The notes: generated by a model from the sequence alone, not told the origin. Positions 21,751 to 34,426 are shown, numbered from the stretch's first letter. The stretch is 64,000 nucleotides of DNA from Dipteronia dyeriana (GCA_032871835.1 CM065295.1:85367819-85431818), one strand, 5' to 3'. Numbers and translations: made by a program.

Positions 21751-24700
21751 ACTTGACCCTCCGTGTTTCGTCATACCAAGCATTGTCTTTAGTCTTAAAA
21801 ACACATCATGTTTGAATGGCTTGGTGAAAATATCAGCAACTTGATCATATGTCCTGCAAGAGACTAGTTCCACCTCCTTATTCTTCATATGCTCTCTGAT
21901 GAAATGATACCGTGTATCAATATGTTTGCATCTTTCATGGAATATTGGATTCTTTGCTAGCGCAATCGCTGACCGATTGTCGATGTAGACCTCTGTGGGA
22001 TTATCTTATGGAAATCCCAAGTACTGCAACACATTTCTGATCTAGATACCATGACAAACAACTGAGCAGGCAACAACGTACTCAGATTCACATGATGACA
22101 ATGTCACAATGGCTTGCTTTTTGGATGACCATGTGAACGATGTATCTCCCATAAAAAACGTAAAGCCTGTCGTGCTTTTACATTCATCCAGATCTCTTCC
22201 CCAATCACTGTCTGAATAGCCAATCAAACTGCAATATTCACATTTGGTATAAAATATACCATCATCAATTGTACCTTTTATGTAGCGAAGATCCCCTTTG
22301 CAACATTTAGGTGAGACTGGTCAGGAGTCTCCATGTATCTGCTGACTAGTCCAACTCCATAAAGTATATCTGGCCTGGTACACGTCAAGTATCTCAGGCT
22401 TTCAACCAAGCTCTTGAAATAGGTTGGATCAACATCTCTTCTTTCATTCTTTCTTAACCCAATCCTGTTTCTACTGGAGTTGTGACATGATTGCATTTTT
22501 CCATACCAAATCTCTTCAGAATTTCTTTTGCATAGATACTCTGGGAGATGAAGATACCTTTTTCGCTTTGCACAACTTTAATACCAAGAAAATGAGCCAT
22601 TAGACCAATGTCAGTCATCTCAAATTCTTTCACCATTCTCCGTTTGAAATCTTCAAACATAGCTGGATTGTTGCCGGTAAAGATCAAGTCGTCAACATAT
22701 AGGCATGCATATAACAGGCTTCCATCAGTCTCTTTCTTCAAATAAAGTGCATGTTCATACAGACATTTCTTGAATTTGTTCTCTTGGAAGTAATCATCAA
22801 TCCTCATGTTCCATGCACGAGGTGCTTGCTTCAAACCATATAAAGCTTTCTTCAGTATGAAAACTTTATCTTCTTTGTCTTTCTTCACATATCCAGGTGG
22901 TTGCTCCACGTAGATTTCTTCTTCAAGAAAGCCATTCAGGAATGCTGACTTTACGTCAAGTTGGTAATTTTTCCAACTTTTCTGGGCTGCCAAAGATATT
23001 AGCAATCTGATGGTCTCTAGTTTGGCAACCAGAGCAAAGACTTCTTCGTAATCAACTCCTTTCTTCTGTTTATAGCCTTTTGCTACAAGTCTGGCATTGT
23101 ATCTCTGGACTTCTCCTTTCACATTCCTTTTAGTCTTGTAAACCCATTTCGCTCCGATGGTTTTCGACATTTTGGGAGATTAGTCAACTCCCATGTCTTG
23201 TTCTTTGTAATGGATCGAATCTCTTCATCCATTGCATTTCTCCATTTTCCATCTTGGTTAGCCTCTTTAAAGCTAACTGGATCACTTGTCATTAGCAGAC
23301 AATACATAGTAATGTCTTCTTCTACTTGTTATGTATTTTCATACAGATCTTCTAGACTACGTGTCCCTCTAGGCATCATATCTAAGAAATCACGTTCAAT
23401 CGATGATGGAGAATCATACCTTTATGGTGAAGGGGAACCACGTTGATGAGTCTGCTGATTTTTGGGTATTTATGGCTCTATAACCACTTCTCTTATTTCT
23501 TCTTTAGATATCAACTCTGCACTTCTAGAAGCTTTGTTCTGATCCCAATTCCAGGATTCATTTTCTTTAAAAATGACATCCCTACTGAATATCACTTTTT
23601 GGTGATGGGGTTATATAGCCGGTAACCCATAGTTCTATCACTGTATCCAACCACGATACACTTTTCTCCTTTATCTTCAAGCTTCGTTCTTCTTGCCTCT
23701 AGGACCTTGATGTAGGCAATAGAGCCAAAAACTCTAAGGTGGCTCATACTTGGTTTGTGAGTGCTCCATGCTTCTTATAGTGTCTTTGTATCAAGACTCT
23801 TCGTAAGACATCTATTTTGTAGATATACCGCACACAAGACTGCTTCAGCCTAAAAACTCTTAGGCATATTTTTATCCTTTAACATGCTTCTGACCATGTT
23901 AAGGATTGTTCTATTCTTCCTTTCAGCTACACCGTTTAACTGAGGAGTATAAGCTGGTGTAAACTGATGTCTGATTCCTTGTTGCTTAAGGAATTCTTGG
24001 AAAGCACCTGCAGTGTATTCTCCACCTTGATCTGAGCTCAGTGTTTTGATGTAGTAGCCACTTTGCTTCTCCACAAGTGTTTTGAACTCTTTAAAGTAAT
24101 TAAATACTTCAGACTTCCTTTTTAGGAAATAAATCCAAGTCTTTCTGCTGTTGTCATCAATGAAGGTGAGAAAGTATTGATTATGTTCATTTGATACTGG
24201 CGTCAATGGACCACACACATCTGTATGAACGAGCTCAAGTGGCATGGTTGCTTTCCAATTTGTCTCTTTTCCGAAACTAATTCTGTGTTGTTTACTGAGA
24301 ATACAGCTTTCACATATCTCATTTGGGTGATGGATGTTTGGCAATCCTTTCACCATCTTCTTACTTCCCAGTTGCTTTAAACTTCCAAAATTGAGATGTC
24401 CATACCTTAGATGCCACAACTAGTCTTTGTCATCGATGATGGTTGTCAAACACCTTGGCGCATCATGATGAATTACGAGAGGGAACATCCTATTCTTCGT
24501 CATCTGGACTTGGGTAACTAGCTTTCCTCGAGCATCTGTGATAGTGAGTTGCATATTTTGAAGGCTAATGTGGTAGCCTTTCTCCAACAGTTGTCCAAGA
24601 CTTAGGATGTTTGTCTTCATGTCTGGAACATAATAGACATTTGAGATGAAAGCATGATTTCCATTCTTCTACTTGATCATGAAATCTTCTCTTCCTTGAA

Positions 24701-25884
24701 CAGAGATTTTAGAGAGGTCGCCAAATGAGATTTCTCAGTGAACTTTCTCATCAAGTTCAGTGAATAAGTCTTTTCTGCCAGTCATATGGTTGCTGGCTCC
24801 AGAATCAAGAAACCAAACATTTTAGTTTTGATATGTTGAGTTGTGTGTCATCAACATCAACGATTCTCCTTCAACTTGCTCTTTCTCTGTAAAGTTAGAA
24901 TTTTCATTTACCTCATTTGGCGGGCTTCTGCACTTGTTGCTATCTTGGCCATACTTATGGAAGTTATAGAATAGAACATTTCTTTTGTCAATGTTTGAAC
25001 GGTTTTTGTACCCGCATCTTCTTCCTTGTCCTCTTCCTTATCCTCTTCCTTATAGGACATAGTTCTGTTGACCACGTCCTCATCTGTTTGCGTCTCTTCC
25101 TCCTCTGCCTCTACTCCTGGTTTCAGCATTTCCTGAACCTCTTCCACGAGATCTTCTACCTTGTTCTCTTCCTTGTTATGAGGTCACCCCTTGCTCATAT
25201 CTTTTTTCATTAAGAGAGAGCTTTGACTGGAGAGCTTGCTCCAATATTCTGTCGTCACTTCTTCTTATGACTTTCTACTCATGGGCTTGCAATGATCCCA
25301 CAAGTTTTTCAATAGACATCGTCTCCAGATCTTTTGTCTCTTCCAGGGCCACAACTATGAAGTTAAACTTTTGATCTAATGATCATAAAATTTTCTCTGA
25401 AATTATCATGTTTGTGAGAGTTTCTCCATTTCTTCTTAGCTGATTGATTCGCAACGACCATAACTCGTGTATAGAACTCAACAATAGATTCATTAGATTT
25501 CATTCGAAGGGATTCAAACTCACCTCGTAGAGTTTGAAGACGGATCATTTTCACTTTCTCAGCACCTTTGTAGGTTTTGAGAAGGGTGTCCCAGACTTCT
25601 TTTGATGACTTAGCGGATGTTACGATATCGAACATTGCTTCATCTAGCTCTTTATAAATTATGGACTTTGCTTTACAATCTCTCTTTCGATCGGCTTTGA
25701 GAGTTGATATTTGAGCTTCTGTCATGGTTCTTTCAACTTCTTTGGATTAAGCTTCTGTATATCCATCATCCACAATATCCATAACATCTTGAGAGCCTAG
25801 TAGAGCTCTCATTTGTATGCACCAATTGTCATAGTTGTCTTTGGTGAGTTTCGGGATGACAACATGTGCGTTACCGTTAGTCAT
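21745..25884 (-). pseudogene. Copia 1 gag-pol polyprotein, broken
   Basis: Start ATG at 25884 (M-T-N-G-N-A-H-V-V-I-P-K-L). A UBN2-type gag follows (E-V-W-D-T-L-L near 25605), then a zinc-knuckle region near 24960-25000 in which two Cys read as Phe and the His as Gln, then the protease (F-L-D-S-G-A-S near 24805, intact), GAG-pre-integrase and integrase (H...H...C-E-S-C near 24310-24415; [15 protein letters not shown]), RT (Y-V-D-D near 22695) and RNase H (D-S-D-W-G-R-D; S-S-C-E-S-E-Y). Lesions include a stop after the first ~45 gag codons (near 25747), a 1-bp deletion near 22456, TAG near 22042 and TAA at 22006-22008. The last stop is shared with copia 2. Confidence 0.92.
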
Positions 25885-26469
25885 CGAGACTTGAAGTGCT
25901 TAGATCACTAATCTGGAGTCTGAATTTGAAAAAACGGAGTGCATGGTTTCGTTCGGAATTGTCCAAAACCTTGGAAACTAGTCCGAGTTTGGAAGCGTCC
26001 AAAACGAGCAGTCAATTGTTTTGGAAAAGTCAACTAAAGATAACGAAATATTCCCTTTGACTGACGGAATATTCCAGCGGTTATAATGGTGTTGATGTCG
26101 TCAGTAACCCGTGAATAGTACCGGATCTTGGGTCAGACTCCGGGTTAGGTATCGGGTCGGATCTGGTACCGAGTTGACGGATTGGACTTCGGGTCAGATC
26201 CTATGAAAGGGCGAGGAAGACGATCGGCACATGTTGGTGACATGCCGGGTAAGGGGCTGCGCGTGGACGGCGCGTGGACGGCGCGTGAGTTCACATTCCA
26301 TTTTCAGGCGACTCGTGCGGCTTATCTGTTGCTCCGATTTGAGTGGCGTTTTCACCGTTGAACTCCTGACGATAAGTAGAACACTCTGGTGTGATCAAAA
26401 ATCGATTTTGAGCACTTTGATTTCTGGGCCAATTCGACTTTGGCCTATGTTCTTCGAGTTTCTGGTTCT

Positions 26470-26486
26470 CCTGAGCTATGATACCA
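26470..26486 (-). other. Copia 1 primer binding site
   Basis: On the minus strand TGGTATCATAGCTC follows the 5' LTR after one or two bases. It differs at one position from the TGGTATCAGAGC complement of initiator Met-tRNA. Confidence 0.8.
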
Positions 26487-26487
26487 C

Positions 26488-26822
26488 TGTTGGTGGGATG
26501 GTATGGTTGATGTCACTTATGGTGCACATCTGAGAGAGATTTCGAACACAAACATAATGAAATGATAAGCTTTTTTATATATCTCTCTAGATTTTTTATA
26601 CCACTCCACACTTTTACAACACAAACTTCATCCCTTTATATAGGGCAATAAGATGAGCCAAAGAATTAAACAAAATAAATGCAAAAAAATGAATTCAAAT
26701 TCGTTGTTTGGAGGCAGCTGGGAATTGGAGGTGGTTGGAGGTTGAAGTTGGATGGTGGTTAGAGCCATATCAATGGCCGGTTTCTAGAATGGTGGTGGGA
26801 AGTCAAAGTTTAATTTTTAACA
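26488..26822 (-). repeat. Copia 1 5' LTR
   Basis: 335 bp, plus-strand ends TGTTGGTGGG and TTTTTAACA. As the upstream LTR of a minus-strand element it would have held the promoter. Confidence 0.95.
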
Positions 26823-26827
26823 TAATC

Positions 26828-27190
26828 TAATTCCTCCAGTCAAGTGAAAAACCTGTTGATAAATGTGGAATGATTCCTCGATGGGACATCTCCTGCCCCT
26901 TAACCTAAGAGGAGTCCATTAGTACCGTCAATAACACTCGATTCCAGTTCTTGTTGGCATGCCTACAACACTTGTTAGAGAAGCTGTTTCACTTTCCTTT
27001 CCCGGGACAAACAATACATTTGTTATATTATAAGGAGTAACCTTTAACAAAAGGGCTTTACCTTTCCTCTCAGCCCGACTTCACTCCTGTCTAAGGACCA
27101 TCCCAAATCGCCTTCCTCAAAGACTTTCTTGGTCTTCCATTGACCCACAGCTTCTTGAGACCATTAGTTCTTAGCCACTATGTAATCAAA
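26828..27190. other. Probable organelle-derived DNA, right part
   Basis: It continues the segment left of copia 1 across the TAATC duplication, with the same even base composition and no ORF of note. The edge with the LINE at about 27190 is approximate. Confidence 0.4.
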
Positions 27191-29272
27191 CTAAGTGGTC
27201 GTAGATTGTCGAGTTGGAGGGGCAGTAACAAGACTAAATAAGTAAGGAAAATGGAAGAGAAGAGTTTACAATTGATCAAGGCGGTGTTATCAAGCATTCC
27301 GACATATTATATATCAATCTTCAAAATGTCCATTGATAAGAACGAAAAGCTCCAACGCAATTTCTTTTTGGGAGATGGGATTGAGAAGAAGAGAATCGGT
27401 ATGCTTAAGCAAAAAAAAAAAAATAGTGGTCATTGTATTGGTCAGATTGGAGATAAAAATAAAAGCCTCTTAGCTAAGTGGACTTGACGGTTTGGAAAAG
27501 AGCAGACGACGCCGTGGAGAGAAATTACCTATTGTAAATATAACATCGACAGGAGGATTTTAGTGTGGGATTGGACTAGTCAATCTCAAGTCTCCCATTT
27601 TGTAAAGGCAATTCGCTTCCTGTATGAAAGCAATGCCCAAACTGCTAGAATTATTAAAGAAGATTTGATTGTCGTGGTAGGTAAAGGCAGTAGAATAAGA
27701 TTTTGGAGTGACATTAGGTGGGATTCAAGATCCTTAACAGAAGCTTTTCCAAGGGTCTTGGCTCTCTCAATAAACAAACATGATTTTGTGAAGGATTATG
27801 GTTTCGAGACTGGAGTAAACTGGACGTGGGAAGTGTCTTTAAGAAGACCTCTGTTTGGTTGGGAAGTTGTTCAATGGAATTGCATCATGATAGCCATAAA
27901 TTCTCTGAAGGTTCGCTCAACGATTCACGATTCGATAGCCTGGAAATTCAGTTCCAGCGACAGCTTTTCAGTTAGATCTTTTCGTAGATGCACAGAAGCT
28001 CCCTTTTCAGTCGAACCTCCTTCATCAAACATGTTGTGGAAAGGGTTTACTCCTTATAAGGTTGAGGTTTTTGTGTGGTAACTTCTAAAAGGGAGAATTT
28101 TTGTTAGGGAAGTTTTAAATCGGTTCGGCTTGAGTCAAGACAATTGCCTGGTATGTCCCATGTGTAATTTGGAGAATGAAACTAATGATCATTTTTTTCT
28201 TAGTTGTTGATGATCTTGGAAGCTTTGGTAGAAATGTATAGGGTCGTGGGAGGTTAAAAGCCGCCACAACATAAAGCTTATGGACTGGTCTTTAGGCTGG
28301 CAAGGTTTGTGCCATTCGATAAAATGCAGCAGAGTCTGGTGCACCCTTTTTTCGGCAACGGTTTGGACTGTATGGGAATTTAGAAATAAATTGTTGTTTT
28401 GGAATAAAGAGATTGATTTCGGGTTGGCGACAGATACAGTGAAATTCAGAATTGCCTGGTGGTTCAAGCGTTTTGGTAAAGGGTCTGAAATCCCTGTTAC
28501 TTCTCTGATGCTCAATCTAAAAGACCTGTCCGTTGAGGTTCCTAAAGTCAAACGGCCTTTTTCTGAGGTTTGGACCAACCCTCCATTGGGAGAGCTGAAG
28601 TTTAATGTGGGCTGTTCAGATAGAGGAAGACCGGGATCGGGGGTGTCCTCCGCGATTGCAGGGGTCAAGTCCTAGGCCTTTTCTCTTTGTCCATGGGAAT
28701 TCAAGACTCAAATACATCGGAGATAATGGCAATCCACAAAGCTTGTGAGATGTTTTCTTCGAGCCCCGCTCTTCAAAAGCATAACTATTATTAGCAACTC
28801 CAAGATGGTCGTCTCTTGGGTTAATGACAAAGATGGGGTAGACAAATTCAGTCATGTTAATCTCATCTACGATATTCGGTGTTGGCTGCAAGGAATGAGC
28901 TAGAACTCTGGTATGTTTCAATCCGAGATCTTCCAACTCCTTTGTAGGCAGTCTAGCGAAGTCCAGTTCGAGTTTGGGTGAAGACAAGCACTGGTTTGGG
29001 AGTTCTCCTAGTTGTCACCTCCATCGTGGCATGTGTCTCTGTTCTTTTTGTGCGCTTCGCTTCAGACTTTGTTCTCCGCTCTGTTTCTGTCATGTTTGTC
29101 ATATGGTGCTGTTTTTGGTCGTTTCCTTTTGTTGTACTTTGGTAGGTCGCCATGGCTGTGCTTTGTTTGTTCATTGTTGTCTTGAGTGCTTCTAGCCTCT
29201 TTGTTTGTTGCATTGGCTTGTGTAGTTGGGTTGCTGCCTCCCTTTGTTAATAAAATGATGGTTTTAAAAAAG
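27190..29272 (+). mobile_element. L1-type LINE 2, 5'-truncated
   Basis: It begins inside the region after the RT core (R-L-S-S-W near 27205) and runs through the zinc-binding and RNase H parts to a 3' UTR with GTTAATAAAATGATGG and a short A run near 29265-29271. 5' truncation is usual for LINEs. No target duplication was found. Confidence 0.8.
27195..28980 (+). pseudogene. LINE 2 ORF2 C-terminal part, broken
   Basis: Readable parts: I-K-A-V-L-S-S-I-P-T-Y-Y at 27277; F-L-G-D-G near 27366; the K-S-L-L-A-K-W motif near 27461; a D-x-R-W-D segment near 27710; a W-K-G-F-T-P-Y-K-V-E-V-F-V-W linker near 28035-28080; C-P-M-C near 28150; and an RNase H start (E-L-K-F-N-V-G-C-S near 28590, where the usual catalytic Asp after F-N-V is Gly). 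Stops lie near 27238, 27484, 28079, 28207 and 28673, and the RNase H tail shifts frame. It is related to LINE 1, but not a recent copy of it. Confidence 0.85.
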
Positions 29273-29969
29273 TGGAAAGTATAAAATGGTATTAGGGTGA
29301 ATGAGAAGTAAGATTATAAGAGAGAACAAAATTATTAGAATAAAAAAAATAAGAGTATGGATATTGATATCCATTAATATGATAAACACATCCATGTTTA
29401 ATATTTAAAATTAAATCATTAGTATAGACATCCATCTTTATACCAATAATACACTTATTTAAATGAATGTGTTCATTTCAATAGATTTTATTTAAAAAAC
29501 TCTTAATTTATTAATACATCTGATTTCACAAATGATAAATTCTTAAGTTCTCCAGGATCGAAAACAAAAATAAAAACAAAATTAATCTTTTGATATAATA
29601 CAAGGCTTTATGTTGTAAATGCTTGAGAAATCAATAAGCGGAAAAAAAAAACCAAGCAATGAAGAAACATAGTTTCCTTAAAAAAAAAACTAAGGTTGAT
29701 ATGAAGTGCTCTAGAATTTGATGGTAATTGCAGCAGTTTGTGCATGAGGTGAGGTCCTCTGTAAATGTTTTATAAAATAAAAGAAAAATCCCAGTAAAAT
29801 ATATTCAAATTCATATGTATTCTATAGCTAAAAATTGCATAACTTTTTTCTAGAAAAAACAAGAATTTTAAATAATTGAAACATTACAAAAATAGTAAAG
29901 ATAAGAAAAGAAAACTGTTGCAAATGGTCTTGATATATAATAGAAACACAGTTGCAGGTCCCAAATCAA

Positions 29970-30053
29970 CCCTAAGTTACCTTCAAATAGTCTAGTCTAG
30001 TTAGTTTCAGTTGCCAAGCCTAAGTTACCTTCAAATAGTCTAGTTTCAGTTGC
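29970..30053 (+). repeat. Tandem duplication
   Basis: Two copies of CCTAAGTTACCTTCAAATAG with TCTAG and TTTCAGTTGC follow each other. The first carries an extra TCTAGTTAG. Confidence 0.85.
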
Positions 30054-30056
30054 TTT

Positions 30057-30060
<4 letters not shown>

Positions 30061-30099
<39 letters not shown>
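30061..30099. repeat. (TA)n microsatellite
   Basis: About 19 TA dinucleotides. Confidence 0.95.
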
Positions 30100-30103
<4 letters not shown>

Positions 30104-30837
30104 TCATCTCTTGAGAATTATGTTATTCAATAAGAAAAGCGCAGGATATGATTTGATGCTAATTATTTCTAAATTAGGGTTTATCATAAGTTTTTTTTTT
30201 AAATAACGAGATATAATCTAAGATATGGGTGTAATTAATGGTGTATATAGTATTTAGTTTATTTTTAATTAAACTAATTTATCCTTATTGGTAAATTTCT
30301 ATTGTGATATTTTTGTAATTAATTTTTTTTATTAAAATATGAGTATACTTATCATATTTATGGGTTTCAATATCGGCATCCAAAAAATAATATTAGTTGA
30401 GATAGAACATATAATTATGATTCGATTTTTATTTACACTTAAGATATATCGAAGGAAATATTTCATATAGAATCAAAGAAATATATATTTTCTTTCAAAA
30501 ATAAAAAAGAGATATATATTTTTTAATGTGATTTAATAAAAAAATATTAGATGTCTCGTTTATAGAAAAACTAGAAAAATAAAAAATGAATTATAGGAGT
30601 AAAAGTACAAAAACCTAAAAATTAAATATATTACCAAAATTAAAATAGAGGTAAATTTGTAAATTTCAAAACTTCAAGGGGGCCTCGTCCTATACTAAAT
30701 CCGTCCCTGCATTAGAGTGACAGCCAAATCATGACATGCTACATGGCATGAACTCTAAATGGACACGCGATGACTAAATGACATTTTGTGAGTGAATCGA
30801 CTCACAACCCTGTCTCACCCAAAACTTTTTTCCTTAA

Positions 30838-32752
30838 TTACATTAACATGAAGAACATCATGAAAATGGCAGCAATGATCCCTCCAAATCTAAAGTTGAG
30901 CCTCTCCCCAGCCCCAACGTCAATCATTATAGGAAACAAGCATTGTCCTTGCGATGCATTCTTATCCACAATCATGGCCAATCCCTCGAAATCGCAGGCC
31001 GATTTCTTCTGATTCCTTATCTGATAATACATGTTAAACGCATACGACACACGCGAGATGTTGCTCATACCGCTACAGGACGATCCTGGTGTCAAGCTAG
31101 AGCAATCTCCATCGCGACAAGCCACCTCTAATTGCTTTTGAACCGTCCAGCTTCCAGTGTGGTTCACGATACTTGTATCGAAAACACACCACTTTTGTTG
31201 CATATACGACACATTCTTGGCGGCAATCGGCATCTTGTTCTGGCCTTTTCCGCTGAAATCAAGAGGAAACTTTGGCTTTCCATCAAACTGGAAAATCCCC
31301 CAGTGCCTCTCGAAATAACCCGGTTCGATACTTTTCTGGTCTTCATCTAGCAAACCGAAGAGATACACGTCGAATTTAGCTGAGGATCGAAGTGGGGTTC
31401 CTTTGTTATCGTTCAATCTCTTGAACAAACCATTGTAGAATTTGTGTGCATTTTCGATTGTAGCGTGCTTGTTTCCATCGGTCGGCCACCCGATTTCTCC
31501 GATGATTACTTTCATATCATCAACACCGATCTTCTTCAACGACCAAAGGAGAGTATCATAGTTGGCGTCAAGCACATTTGTGTAGTGATAATTTTTGTCG
31601 TCCACCGGCTGGCCACCATCTTCGAAGAAGGCGAATTCAATGGGGAAGTTGTCGTTCTCGTAGAGACTGAGGAAAGGGTAGATGTTGACAACAAAAGGGG
31701 AGCCATTTTCTTTAAGGAATTTAACGATTTGGATCATCAAATCTTTGACGTCTGGCCTGAATTGCCCGTCGGAGGGCTTGGTCGAAGAGGATTGGTAGAC
31801 ATCGGCGTTGAGGGGTACGGTGGCTTTGATTTGTTTGCCGAGATTTGCCTTGTCCAAAGCCTTTTGAACGTTTATCAATGCCGGGAAAGTGTGCTTCACG
31901 AACGAACCATTGTACGTTTTCAAGAATGGTTCGTTTCCAACGGCTACATGTCTGCATGCATGCAAATAATTTACATATAATTAAATATATTGTCAATCTG
32001 TTTCTGTGTCACCTAGATCCTAATCCTAAATAATTGGCCTCATGATCTATAAATTTGAACTAAAATAAGGTGCACGGCCACCTGAATAAACTTTTAATTA
32101 TCTGATTAATATGGAAAACATCCTTGTTCAAAATCGGTTTTTAAATATAACGCTGAAAACAAGAATAAATTCTATATTTCTATTGCTTTTTTTTTTTGGG
32201 TTTATTGTGGATTTCATTTGTGTTTCAGGTTAAATAAAAGGACTTAGAACATCAAAATAAAATAAAAAATTAGATTTTTGAAAATGTTCCATTCATAAAA
32301 TCAAAGAATTACGACCAACAACATCGACTGCAACGACGAACAACAATAAGGACGAGCAAAAACACAATGACAATGAGAACGAACTACAAGGAAAAAAATT
32401 GAAAACAAACCTCTACTTACCTGATTTTGACCTTATCGATGAATTCCAATAGATTTTCGCTAACCCAGTCTTCTGCATTAACAGGACTATCAGCCATATT
32501 TTCAAGCAGGAGGTTAGGAATTGCAACCATGACCTCAATCCCTGTACCTTCCAGGGCAAGTAACGTTTTCGGGTCGGAATCAAAGAGCTTCACCTTTCGG
32601 ATTCCGTTATCCTTGAGCAACCGGACCACCGTCTTGGGTGGCAATGGGTGGGTGGCGATATTCCCCCAGTTGACACCGTGGTCCGGGTAGCCATTGGCTA
32701 GGACCACGAGCATAGACCAGCAATAGCATAGCACAAACACGGCTCGAGCCAT
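30838..32752 (-). CDS. GPI-anchored glucan endo-1,3-beta-glucosidase (GH17 + X8)
   Basis: Hydrolyses beta-1,3-glucan (callose) at the cell surface or plasmodesmata. Two exons join as 32752-32421 and 31951-30838, with a 469-bp GT-AG intron (donor GTAAGT at 32420-32415; acceptor TGCAG ending at 31952). The junction splits an Arg codon and gives 481 residues. A signal peptide covers residues 1-21 (M-A-R-A-V-F-V-L...A-N-G). The GH17 domain starts at G-V-N-W-G and carries the acid Glu118 (V-G-N-E-P) and the nucleophile Glu263 (I-G-E-I-G-W-P-T). The X8/CBM43 domain (about 365-450) has six Cys (366, 389, 394, 403, 430, 448). A hydrophobic tail (467-481) fits a GPI-anchor signal. Length and order match intact family members and there are no lesions. 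Which family member it is cannot be decided from the sequence alone. Confidence 0.95.
31952..32420 (-). other. Intron of the glucanase gene
   Basis: 469 bp, AT-rich, with canonical GTAAGT and a T-rich stretch before the GCATGCATGCAG acceptor. It lies just before the general-acid motif V-G-N-E-P. Confidence 0.9.
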
Positions 32753-32930
32753 CTTTGTTGAGCCGGTTCTACAAACTAAAACTCAATGTTGAAATTTTCA
32801 AATATATTCGGTGTTTCAAAATGGGAGGCTATGCAATCGTTTAGATAAGGGTTGCTTGATTTTTGTGCTCTTGTACAACTTTTTCCTGATTTTTGTGGGT
32901 GATCAATATAAGGCCTCCAATATTGCTGTT
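32753..32930 (-). promoter_or_regulatory. Putative promoter and 5' UTR of the glucanase gene
   Basis: A TATA-like word (minus strand CTTATATTGATC; TATATT at 32910-32905) lies about 155 bp before the ATG, leaving room for a 5' UTR of roughly 120 nt. A second candidate, AATATATTTG, is closer at about 32800. Neither is proven. Confidence 0.4.
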
Positions 32931-34234
32931 TGTAAGGTCAATTGGCTATTCTAAGAATTTTTGTATCCTAAAATTGGTTAATCAAAATAATTTGAATATT
33001 GTAAATTAACCTCTTTTTTTTTTTTTGAAGAATACATTATGAAAGGTGTAATGTTAGGCATCAAAAAAAAATCTCAATTTTTTTTTCAAATAATGTTGGA
33101 ACGTTAGGCGTCAACATCTTGTAAATCATAAGATTATATGATGAGTAATGTGATGATGTTGACACGTTACGTGCCAATATCATTTGAGAAATCTTTTGGG
33201 AAGATTAGCGTTACTCTTATGAAAATTGAAGATTTAGAAAATTATTTTGTAGTTTTAACTAAAGTGATGTGCACATTTTTTTCCATATTAATTAATGATG
33301 GAGTGTTTTCTAGTTCTACCATACGTATTTTATAAACACGTGTAAGGGCTCCAGTATTGTGAGAATAGATATCTGAACCGTACATCTAGTGTTAGTAGAC
33401 TCGGCTCGTTCGGTATCATATATATATAAAGAATAATAAATAATTTCTTGTATTGTGCTGTTTGCCGAAAACCAAAAGTAATACTACTATTAGCAAATTT
33501 ATATATCCCATGCATATTATATATGGTTGTAAATTAAACAAGATGGTTAAATGTTATATACTTAGATTAAGCTTAATATCATTGAATTATTACTCGATTA
33601 AGTTGGTTTTGTTAAGTTTATCAATGTGAGTTTGAATCATGAATCATATAGATAATGAAGATTGATTAGGAAATCTCATTATAATTAAATGTGCTCAAAC
33701 TTGATCTTACAATTAAGACTTGATTTGTTAAATAATTCAGTTGAAATGGTATTTATTTTAATTTTATACTTTATTAGATATCGGCACGCTTATATTCTGG
33801 TTAATCATTACTTTCATTTATCGAACAGTGTAAATAGGGGTTAATAGCATCCAAGTATAGCAATAGATAAAAATACCCTTACACTTTTTCTTGACCTGGG
33901 TGGCTATGGGCTGACTCGGGCTGTAGCTGACTCAGCTTTATGAGAAAAAAAAATTATCTACCACCATTAGTAAACCGATCAAACCTTGTATCACATTCAT
34001 CGCATCATCCATCCTCTAGTTCTCTCTCTCTCCTCTTTACTTTAATTTTCGATTCCATACATTCTTTTTTCATAAAACTCACACGTCTATCATCTTCTTT
34101 ATCATAAATGCTAATTAAAAATTAAAATTATAAATTATAAAATAACAATAAATTATAAAATAACTCTTATTAATAGCATGATTGAGATATTTAAATCTAA
34201 TTTTTAAATCACAAATTTAAGTTGGTTTAACCTG

Positions 34235-34273
<39 letters not shown>

Positions 34274-34426
34274 TTATCGAAAGTTTATGTAATTTGTTTA
34301 GTATATACATCTTGAGGGATAATACATATTTTGTTTCCCTTATCTTCGCTTTTCGACCGAAAAAATTGTCTCGTAAAAAGTTTTAGTTTTGTTTTCGTTC
34401 ACCCTAGCAAAAAATCCAGGGTACAC
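32931..34426. other. Intergenic DNA upstream of the glucanase gene
   Basis: AT-rich. A (TA)n tract lies at 34239-34269. Pyrimidine-rich text near 34010-34045 resembles a plant 5' UTR, but no gene follows. No element with readable ends. Confidence 0.5.

Larger units (their letters stand above)
21402..26822 (-). mobile_element. Copia 1: full-length Ty1/copia element
   Basis: LTRs at 21402-21739 and 26488-26822, each TGTT...AACA, enclose gag-pol on the minus strand. The perfect 5-bp duplication TAATC (21397-21401 and 26823-26827) shows a clean insertion. The LTRs are about 95% identical, so it is fairly young. The polyprotein is broken, so the copy is not autonomous. A second family member starts at 62383. 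Confidence 0.95.
29273..30780. other. AT-rich intergenic DNA downstream of the glucanase gene
   Basis: It contains a tandem duplication of about 45 bp (29970-30053), a (TA)n tract (30061-30099), and a hAT-like right edge (GGGGGCCTCGTCCTATACTAAATCCGTCCCTG, ending near 30712) whose partner end I could not find. No gene. Confidence 0.6.

Noticed and set aside
31444..31980. A 178-codon plus-strand frame
   Set aside because: Antisense shadow of the glucanase second exon, which has both catalytic motifs on the minus strand.
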